NCBI GenBank assembly: GCA_930367215.1
Contig: OV884058.1
Span: 167,692,478 to 167,756,477, forward strand
DNA length: 64,000 bases
Direction: 5' to 3'
DNA from: Pollenia angustigena
Lineage: Eukaryota > Arthropoda > Insecta > Diptera > Polleniidae
A program made the position numbers and the translations under genes. Below, piece after piece: positions 56,167 through 64,000 of this stretch (position 1 is the stretch's first letter; every line of letters begins with the position of its first letter). The notes under the pieces were generated by a model that searched no databases, was not told the origin of the DNA, and was given only the letters and a program-made list of their open reading frames with translations.

Positions 56167-56359
56167 TATGTGTCGATAAAAAAAAGTTACGCAAATATGG
56201 GTGGTTGCACTCAAAAAACAAAAAAAAAACATGGTGGTGGTAAACATATTCTAAGAGCAACATGATAAGATTCATGATTATAGTCACAATATAACGATTA
56301 TTATTGAATCATATTTTGACCAAATATATTCGTAGTATTACATAATAATATTTTCCCTT

Positions 56360-56450
56360 AATCATATTATTATCATGTTAATCATAATAAGTTAAGAAGT
56401 AAACTTAATATTATCATGTAAATCATAATAAGTTTAGAAGTAATCAAATT
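56360..56450. repeat. Tandem duplication, 41 bp unit
   Basis: TATCATGTTAATCATAATAA GTTAAGAAGTAA (56371) is repeated 41 bases later with two changes (56412). Confidence 0.6.
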
Positions 56451-56635
56451 ATGATACAGCACCACTTTCACAACAATAAAAAAAATTTAAATTGTGTTGT
56501 ATCGAATTTTTATTTTGTGGCACTTTACAATTTTTTTTAATGTAAATGAAATTTTTTTAATGGTTATTTTTTAAATTGTTTATCCACTCACTAACAAATA
56601 TTAAAAACAAACAACACAACTGATTCAAAATATTA

Positions 56636-57300
56636 CACTGTGCAACAAGATTCGCGTCGGATCGCCTCCAGCCTCAACTTTTGCAACGCGAAATGAAATT
56701 AGACTACTGGTGGGCAAATCTGCCAAAGGGTTTTGAAAAGTTAGCTCGGGCTCCCGAAATATGGGTATTGGTAATTTGTTGCAGAAAATATTCGTTCATC
56801 ATTTTAACCCTTAAAAGTGCCGTTTTAGTATTATTTTGTGTAAGAGATGGCAAAAAAGGACAAAAATGTCCCCTTTTAATGTGAGTTAAAGGGTTAATAA
56901 ATTCTAAGAAAAGAATCGCCAAACGATTCTACTGAAGACATCCGAAATATTATTTTAGCTTAGAAGTACATTTAGTATATTTTTTTCACTTATACCAAAC
57001 GCCTTTTCAAGAAATTTAAAAATTTCAATGCCCGATATTTCGAAAATCCGTTCTACATAAATTCCACGAACTTTTGGTCTTAAAAGACCCCTAGTAAAAT
57101 TTGACGCAGAAAAATTTGTGGAACATTTTAACCCTCTTAAGTATACTTTTGAGAGGATGTTAAAATAAAGGATAAACATGACCCTTAAAATGAGTGTTAG
57201 AGGGTTAATATATTCTAAGAAAAGAATCGCCATATAATTCTACTGAAGACATCAGAAATAGTATTTTAGCTCAGAAGTACATTAAGTATATTTTTTTGAT
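56636..57300. repeat. Dispersed repeat related to 32330
   Basis: Starts CACTGTGCAACAAG (inverse of the TGTTGCACAGTG end at 32870 and 62147), then GCAAATCTGCCAAAGGGTTT in inverse orientation, then TTAACCCTTAAAAGTGCC, TTCTACTGAAGACATC and TCAGAAGTACATT-type units at about 56944 and 57253 (309 apart). Mixed orientation shows rearrangement. Confidence 0.6.
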
Positions 57301-57439
57301 CGTTTTGTATCGTCTCAATGGCAAAATTGTACCAAATTGACATAAATTATACCAAAATTTCGCTATAAAATAAAAAAACATACATAGTAAGAATTCATAA
57401 CACTCTTTTGTTTAATAAAACAAAAACATGTAAGAAATA
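57301..57439. other. Short AT-rich spacer
   Basis: Nothing recognisable apart from TGTACCAAATTG-type words also seen at 61930-61985. Confidence 0.3.
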
Positions 57440-58150
57440 ATAAAGCGTCAAGCCCGAGCATTTGATACTCTACACCACAGTATTTACAGACAAATTACCC
57501 ATTGACAATCATGGACCCTCCAAAACAAAATTATGTTATAAGGCTAATATTTATGTAAAAGTTTTTGTGTCGACTCTTATTAAGATATCTTCATTTGTAT
57601 GAGATTGTTTGCCTTTAAGTGATTTTAGGAAGGGGGTTTATATGGGATCTATGGTTAATTTTGGACCCTCCAGCGCAATATTTTGTATTGACAAAGTGGC
57701 TATCGTAAAAGTTATTGTCGCCAATTTCTATATCAATACCAACATTTATAAGATTGTCGTCAAATATGGCCCGATTCCAATACAAAAAGATAAGATGATT
57801 TAGATTGCAATAAGTCTGGTCGAAATTTAATCTAAATACCAACGTAATAGGCACTAACACTATTCCGGAAATAAGTTTGTATGGGGACCTGTTAAATTAT
57901 AAACTGATTCTCACGCTTTTTAATAGGCTTTGTCCTTATGAATTGAAGCCTATGTTAAAAATTTCATCGAATTAACGTACAATTGCGACCTGTACTTTAC
58001 GCAGAAGGTTACATGAACAGACAACCAGCCAGCCAGCCGGACGGACGGAGGGACATTGTTAAATCGACTCAGAAGGTATTATTTTGTAGTGTTATACACA
58101 TCAGCACAATCGCATACCCTCGCCGCTATTGTGGTGTGGGTATAAAAATT
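57440..58150 (-). repeat. ATACCCTACACCACA-family repeat, minus strand
   Basis: CGTCAAGCCCGAGCATTTGA TACTCTACACCACAGTATTT at left; GACCTGTACTTTACGCAGAA, a CCAGCCAGCC tract, CGACTCAGAAGG and CACATCAGCACAATCGCATA near the end, closing with CTATTGTGGTGTGGGTATAA. Fuller copy of the family than 45776. Confidence 0.65.
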
Positions 58151-58569
58151 AAGAAGAAGCAAAAGTTTGTATATTTCTCTTTTTCTCACAGGCAGACAAA
58201 AATGTAGACACTTGGTTGACAGTGTCATCAAAACCATCGACAAAAGTGGCTTCTACAGGGATACGACTACATATACTTATATATGTATGTACTTTATAAG
58301 CTAGTATAATATCCGAACATTACCCTGTCAGCTTGTGGAAGATCGAATCACCAAACTGAGTCTTTTAAGACTACCTAAGATTATCAAAAACTGGTTAAAC
58401 TGTCCTGCGCTTAAAGCAAGACTCGAAAATGATTCCCACAAATGCTTAGAAAATTTCTTCCTTAAAAAACAAAAATAAAATGTACAGAACGTGCGCAATA
58501 ATAAACTGATCATGCAGCTGATCGAAATGTGACTGTTTTAAGCATTATATTTTGGTATTGTGTCTGTAT
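58151..58569. other. No feature seen
   Basis: About 420 bases; short antisense frames without content. Confidence 0.35.
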
Positions 58570-59221
58570 TAAAGACCTGCACGAGTGTATCAGTAAGTAT
58601 TGTTGAAACAGATACACCAGATATATATCTGTTACTACTGATATAAATGAGAGAATGAGTGTAACTGATATTGTATGGTTTTGCTTTTGCCCACTCACCA
58701 TATCTTAAAAACAAAAACAGATGCTTATGGTTTTGGATTGAGTGTGTCATAACATTTTTTTTTGCTTACAAACATCTGTTGTCACCATAAGTATTTCTAC
58801 AATATCTGTGGTAATCTGTTGTATTTTTAAATATTGTTGGCGAGTTGATGAAAATAAGAGAGTTTGTAAAAATTTGTATAAGATCTCAACCAGGGTTGCC
58901 AGATGGTTTTAGTAAAAAATCGGCATATTTTCAAAAACAAATCGGAAATCAAATTATGAAAAAACGGCAAATTAAAATTACTGTTTTAAACACAATAAAA
59001 CATATTTTTAATGACAAAAACAACAAAGCAAAACCATTAACCATTACATAATGCTTTAAAAAAAATAAATAAAAATAAATGTTTTATAAATAAATTTTAT
59101 TTAATTAAAAAAATACGGGGTATCTGATAGCAGATTTATATTTTCAAACTTAAATAAAAATGTTAATAATTGACACAAAGTTTTATTAAAAGCATTGAAC
59201 GGTAGAATGGAAATGCGGGTT

Positions 59222-59476
59222 TTATTTTTTAAAGAGTATGTCATCCACATGTCTTGTGTCGACTTGAACACACTGTTCAAAACGGAGCCTTGTTTTTCGA
59301 GAATTTAAAAAAATAAATGACCCAATTTTCTCATGCGTGGATAAGGCACACCAAACATTTACCTTGGGGCAATGTAAAGGTATTTGATGTTTTAATCGAA
59401 GGTTTTAGGTTCTTGGAGACCAGTAACGGTAGATTTGTTTGTTGACGTGGCTATTTAAGTGAAAATGAACTTTGAA
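59222..59476 (-). pseudogene. Tc1/mariner transposase fragment, catalytic core part
   Basis: Minus frame of 85 codons with one internal TAA: FKVHFHLNSHVNKQIYRYWS, stop, then NLRLKHQIPLHCPKVNVWCA, LSTHEKIGSFIFLNSRK. The NKQ..R.W block, the PLH..KV.VWCALS block and IG.FIF correspond to the segment between the first and second catalytic Asp in mariner-like transposases; the first Asp itself lies just upstream in damaged sequence (59477-59652). Confidence 0.7.
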
Positions 59477-59869
59477 CAAAATTGTCGACGAGCAATTACG
59501 TAAGAATCATTACCCTTAAAAAATGTCTCCTCAGCGAACTGTGACTCACAAATCCTCCCAATCGATAATTCCAACGGCGCCGACCTTCCTCCGCACCGTT
59601 TATTACTATTTGAAATAATCGCATTTAAAAATATAATTTTGCCACCAGACACCCTTTATATGAATAGATTTTACTTAAAGGTAAATTGCAGGGACCGTTA
59701 ATAAGAGTGATGCATATAATTTTAGCTTGAAAACTCTCCATATTAGAGTCAGCGGAGACCTATACTGTCTTATACCAAGGTTCGTCTCATTAAGAACCTA
59801 TGGTGATCTAGAATAAACGATCTTAACTTCACAGTTAAAAATAATTTTTCAATGAAAAATAAAAGTAGG

Positions 59870-60114
59870 TATGGATGAACTCTTAAAAAGAGAGTTTTAT
59901 TTCGCAGTCATAAAATAATGACAATTAGTTTATTTGCAGTGCAAGCTGATTAGATAACAATGCTTTACAAATTGTAGTGATCTGACCAGCTACAAGCTTT
60001 GGGTGTCCAAGTACAAAATATGAATTTAATTAAATGTCGGTTAAAATCAAACTCCTGAAATGAGTTTTAATTTATGACGGCTTAATAAAACTCTTTTTTT
60101 AAGAGTTATATTCG
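59870..60114. repeat. MITE with AACTCTTAAAAAGAGAG stems
   Basis: GAACTCTTAAAAAGAGAGTT TTATTTCGCAGTCATAAA pairs with TTTATGACGGCTTAATAAAA CTCTTTTTTTAAGAGTTA. About 245 bp, nested in the 58570-61364 element. Confidence 0.6.
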
Positions 60115-61372
60115 ACCTTTTATGTTTACGTTGAAAAATAGCTGTTTATATGGACTTTTTTGTTTTTATTCCAAAAATAACTCAGGGACTAAAAATAATT
60201 ACTTTTATTATTTTTTGTAAAGGTTACGAGAAAAAATTCCTTCATTTTCAATTGGGAGCCTTTAACCATTATCTTTATATATTTTTTTTTTGGTTGTGGT
60301 AACCAATTAAGTAAAATTTATTTATTTTTGGTTATTAATAACCTAAGTAATTTTTTGTTTACAAATATCTATTGGAAAAAATTATTTATTTTTCTGGTTA
60401 CAATTCTTAGCTTAAGTAAAACATATGTACCACATTTCTTTAAGCTTCTCATATGAAGTTGTATATTTTTCAAAATGTGTTTGTTGGGTTAGACGCAATA
60501 CAAACACTGCATATATAAAATAAATATGTATAACCATTTTTTCCTTAAGTATCAGCGCTAAATTAATAAAAGTTGTCTCTTTGTGTAACAAGTTACCCAA
60601 AATTAAAAATTTGTATAAAAAAAACCAAAAATTACCGTGCTGTAAGTGTTTATCAAAAAATATGCACTTTGATAATTTAGAGGAAAAAAATCGTCAAAAT
60701 GCAGATTTATCGGTAAATATGGTAGGCCTGATTACAACGCTTCCTGCTAGTTTTTATTTTTTACAAACACAAAGTATGTACACGTGTTTAGTTCTTTCAG
60801 AGTTTTTTTTTTCAATAATTTTTGTCTACTTGGCACTTGAACGAAGAAAACGCAACCTTTCAATTTCATGAAAGAATTTTTTACACAAACAAAATACATA
60901 TCGGTACCGAAATTTTCAAAAATGTTTGCCTTCCAAAAAAACAAGCAACACATTTTGTTCTTGTAAAGTTTTTTTTGTTTGTTTTTTTTTTGTGCTCGAA
61001 GCACATCACGCAAAAATGATTGAAAAAATAACTGTTCATGTGTACATATTTTGTTTTTGTAAAAAATTATTTTTTAGCCAGCCAAAGGGTCGGCTCTTTT
61101 GCGTTCAAAAATAATTGAAAATAACGGTATCGTACATTAAGTAACTTATTGTATTCCATCAGCATCCACTAGGATCTGCTTTCGCGAAACAGATATTAGC
61201 AGATATGATACTCTCTTTCGCTTTTGTATCAACTTACATCCACTCTTTTACAAATCATATCAAGATCAACTTATATCAGAAACACAAGAGCACTCATCCA
61301 TACGCATCAACTTTAGAAAAAACACAGAAACAGATACAAACAGATGTATCTGTGCAGGTCTTTAGTCTGTAT

Positions 61373-61899
61373 ATAACGGGACCATTTTTTTTAAAAGATT
61401 TCGAAGCAAGTTTCGAAGCTACGTAAATGTATGCTTATTTATGTCAGTCAGCTCATGCTGTAAAGAATAATACTGATATAAAATTTATTTTAATTTAATT
61501 TGTCCTTTAACATAAACATTTTAAATAAAAAGTAATGCCAAAGTTGTAGCACAAACTGTCATAAATGAGTTGAACATAAACGCGAGCCGCTGGCGCTGGA
61601 AGCGCGGGTGACTGATCGGAAACACGAGTCATAAAAGACTCTTCCAGAAGAATCGCGAGTGGGGTACCATTTCCTCCCGTAATGAATGATTCAACTCTAA
61701 AACGAGCGCATAAATGATTATTTTAATCACGCAGGGTAGTCAAAAAAGACTCGAATATGATCAATAATTTTAAAAAATGCTGAATGGGTAATTAACAATA
61801 AACAAATTTTTGTTAGTTCTGGTCACAGCTGTTATTAAAAATTTTATTAATGAAAAGAAAAGTGAGTAAATCCACTTTAAAGAAAGAATACAACTTGGT
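61373..61899. other. Unassigned; GC-richer patch 61560-61745
   Basis: 61560-61745 carries GAGTTGAACATAAACGCGAG, GACTCTTCCAGAAGAATCGC and AACTCTAAAACGAGCGCATA, with repeated CGAG/GACTC words in both orientations, perhaps a degraded inverted-repeat element. No gene. Confidence 0.4.
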
Positions 61900-62160
61900 C
61901 GGATTTATTTTTTTTAATTGTACCAATAAGGGATAAATTATACCAGTGTACCAATGAAGTTTCGATTGTACCAAATTTGGTACAATTGTACCACAAATCC
62001 CATCAGTGATACCAAACGCCTTTTCAAAAAATTCCAAGCTTTAGGGGCCCATATTTCGGAAGCCCGAGCTAACTTTTCAAAACCCTTTGGCAGATTTGAT
62101 CTACTACTTTCATTTCACGTTGCAAGTATTGAGGCTGTTTTTTTTGTTGCACAGTGGTGT
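61900..62160 (+). repeat. Third relative of the 32330 repeat
   Basis: ATACCAAACGCCTTTTCAAA, GGGGCCCATATTTCGGAAGC CCGAGCTAACTTTTCAAA, CCTTTGGCAGATTTGATCTA, AAGTATTGAGGCTG, TTTGTTGCACAGTG: colinear with 32735-32882. Confidence 0.65.
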
Positions 62161-62479
62161 TAGAGTAAAGATATTCTGTTTGCATCTTAAACATATTATT
62201 AGTACGTGTATAGAGGTTATTATGTTATGGTTAATAGCCATGTCATGAAATGGTTGTGAGTAATATAATATGTTTTCAAAGTTATCATTATTTAGTTGGT
62301 AGAAAAATAATTATTTTTCGATCAACAATACTCAAATTTATAATTGCGATCAACACTGATATGTTAACAGTAACTATTATATTGCTTATATTTAATAAAA
62401 ATAAAAATTTTTTTGTACGACAACAATATATTGTTACAATAAATATAGTGTAGTTGCCGTAACATTGGAAAAAAATAAA

Positions 62480-62645
62480 AATTGATTTCAAATAAAAATT
62501 TTTTAATATTAATTAAGAAATTAATTATCAATTTAACATTTAATTCACTTGATCAAACGTTTGATTCACTTGATTAAAAGTTGAATTCAATTGATAAAAT
62601 TTTTTACTAAAACTGATTTTATTTTTGATTAATGCTTCTTCTGTG
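62480..62645. repeat. One-sided relative of the 26183 MITE
   Basis: CACTTGATCAAACGTTTGAT TCACTTGATTAAA, AAAACTGATTTTATTTTTGA TTAATGCTT match the right arm of 26183-26482; it ends CTTCTGTG, a CACAGAAG tip, at 62645. Confidence 0.6.
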
Positions 62646-63017
62646 TATGTTTCTGGTGATATCAGGTGGAGGTCTTCACAGGGCATGTCCAGGGTAGTGT
62701 CATTTCTGTTTTCTGATATCTGATATCATCCAAAACTGTGATTAGTGTTTGGCCAGATCATTTCAATAATGATACGAAGAGAACGGTTGATAAATACTTG
62801 TATAGCATTGATATCCCATTGCTTTGAGTTCCACTACTCGCAGCCATTAAGAGCAACTGATTTCAAGCAGCTGTTAAAGGTAATAATTTTGATGCGCGCA
62901 TAGATTTGACGGAACTTTCACACTAAGGGCTAAACAATCAGAGCCAGTTAAACTCTCTTTTTGGTTTAAAATGTTTTCTGATAAACTGCTACTTCCCCTG
63001 CGGGAAATTTGTGTACA
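62646..63017. other. No feature seen
   Basis: GATATCA words cluster at 62658-62730. The minus frame 63098-62874 overlaps the foldback edge and has no known content. Confidence 0.35.
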
Positions 63018-63876
63018 TTCCCTAGAGGGAAGCGAACTGACACCAAAGTAGTCCCGTGATAGGTCTTTGGTGGTAGAGACCGGTTCTAGTTTGAACACTT
63101 TCTATGAATAAGACCTATCGCTTTTACATGGGGTTGTCATTGGAGGGGGTCAATTGACACCATTTGACAAGTCACAAATCTGCTCTCAACGGACATGTTT
63201 AGTGACAGTTACTAAAATGTAGTATTATTTCAATACGATGTAGTATTATTTCAATAAAACAAGTCCTAGAATTAAATTCAAGAACCAAATTTTAGAAAGT
63301 CCCAAAAAAATGTATCACACCACCGGTGAAGACTGTACTGTAATTCATTACTTTTTCCACCTTTTTGTTCTTCATAAACCAGTTACATGATTGGTTCTCC
63401 TTTCACTGGTCATGAGTTCTTTCTTTTTGTACTTGTTCTATTTTCACAACTGCCAGGACCAGTCTGTGGGACCAATTGACACAAATTTCCCGCAGGGTTG
63501 TTCCAGCAGACTGGTATTGAGATTTGCGAAAATAGAACAAGTACAACTGAAAGAAGAACCAATCATTTAACTGGTATGTGAAGAAAAAAAAGGTAGAAAA
63601 AGTAATGACCCATTTTTTTTTTGGGACTTTCTAAAATTTGGATCTTAAATTTAGTTCAAGGACATGTTTTTTTTTAAATAATACTACATTGTAGTAACTT
63701 ACACTTATTGAGAACAGATGTGTGACTTGTCAAATGGTGCCTGTAAGGTATAAAATGACGCCCTTTAATAACAACCCCATGTAAAATTAATAGGTCCCAT
63801 TCATATAAAGTGTAAGAACAAGAACCGAACGTTACCACCAAAGATCTATCACGGGACTACTTTGGTGTCAGTTCGC
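63018..63876. mobile_element. Foldback element, ~400 bp inverted arms
   Basis: From GCGAACTGACACCAAAGTAG (63032) to its inverse CTACTTTGGTGTCAGTTCGC (63876). Arms remain paired through CCCGTGATAG, GTCAATTGACACC/GGTATAAAATGACGCC, CATTTGACAAGTCACA, GTAGTATTATTT, GGGACTTTCTAAAATTTGG and CAGTTACATGATTGGTTCT to a 60-80 base loop around 63455-63530 (GACCAGTCTGTGGGACCAAT, CAGACTGGTATTGAG). The left side also shares CCCTAGAGGGA, itself palindromic, with the half copy at 46898. No ORF. Confidence 0.85.
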
Positions 63877-64000
63877 AGCGTATTATGATGTTTTGGAATT
63901 AAGCCATACTTTGACATAATTAAGCAACTGATTACCTACTTGTATTGGTGCCTTGATAATTGTAACAATTTTTTCTGCTGCTTATCATATTTTGTTTAAT
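63877..64000. other. Window edge, nothing seen
   Basis: Short AT-rich stretch without recognisable content. Confidence 0.3.

Larger units (their letters stand above)
58570..61364. mobile_element. 2.8 kb hAT-type element, perfect TIR and 8-bp TSD
   Basis: TAAAGACCTGCAC at left and its exact inverse GTGCAGGTCTTTA at right; GTCTGTAT flanks both sides exactly (58562-58569, 61365-61372). Subterminal GATATATATCTGTTA / AACAGATATTAGCAGATATG and GATACA motifs recur in both ends. It contains a mariner fragment and a MITE but no hAT transposase, so it is a non-autonomous element enlarged by nested insertions. 58894 has a CAGGGTTGCCAGATGG hAT-like tip. Confidence 0.85.

Noticed and set aside
55925..56287. 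120-codon minus-strand ORF
   Set aside because: Crosses the right border of the 55565-56166 element; no recognisable domain.
1..64000. A host protein-coding gene
   Set aside because: I looked for spliced or long frames with familiar domains outside transposons and found none; an exon below about 50 codons could have been missed by eye.

Overview
The window is AT-rich, intron-poor eukaryotic DNA that I read as repeat-dense intergenic DNA or heterochromatin of a higher fly, most likely a calyptrate such as a muscid or blowfly. The reasons are the TATA-less AT-rich background, several dipteran-style repeat families (ends reading ATACCCTACACCACA, a TTCGGC..GCCGAA repeat beside a trinomial (CTGTCTGTCC) tract, AAAGTACCA repeats), mariner and hAT remnants typical of insects, and a LINE tail ending in TAACC repeats. 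The species call is inference. I see no convincing host gene; every recognisable protein is transposon-encoded.

Layout. 1-3.6 kb: minus-strand LINE with PHD-finger ORF1 (broken) and an ORF2 whose endonuclease and reverse transcriptase are separated by one frameshift; the RT frame is open to the window edge. 5-12 kb: nested inverted-repeat elements and a 2.2 kb element (9325-11574) that has a sister copy at 48301-49708. 12.2-16.9 kb: small repeats, one tRNA-derived SINE. 17.07-21.15 kb: a TA-flanked element carrying inside it the best find of the window, a 3.24 kb apparently intact DNA transposon (17418-20659) with CACTA-type tips, about 650 bp near-identical terminal inverted repeats and a two-exon 556-residue transposase gene. 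22-28 kb: more inverted-repeat elements, mariner fragments, a SINE, then the 3' end of a second LINE (28.19-28.82 kb). 31.4-32.3 kb: internally deleted mariner. 33.4-36.8 kb: an 8-bp-TSD inverted-repeat element and a Foldback-like element with a perfect 9-bp duplication. 37.7-50 kb: many small inverted-repeat elements. 51.46-54.10 kb: a decayed hAT transposon with perfect 8-bp TSD. 55.6-61.4 kb: MITEs and a 2.8 kb hAT-type element with perfect TIR and TSD. 63.0-63.9 kb: an 845 bp palindromic foldback element.

How parts relate. Three large groups account for much of the sequence: (i) elements with CACAGAAAAA tips (9325, 11869, 17073, 22738, 38366, 48301), two or more flanked by TA; (ii) non-autonomous hAT-like elements; (iii) foldback elements. 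The two copies of the 9325/48301 family act as empty-site controls for each other and prove three nested insertions. Only the 17418-20659 transposon and the LINE RT look recently functional. Long stretches (about 13-15 kb, 21.2-22.3 kb, 29-31 kb, 41-43 kb) hold nothing I can name. All calls are by eye; no alignment or database search was run.
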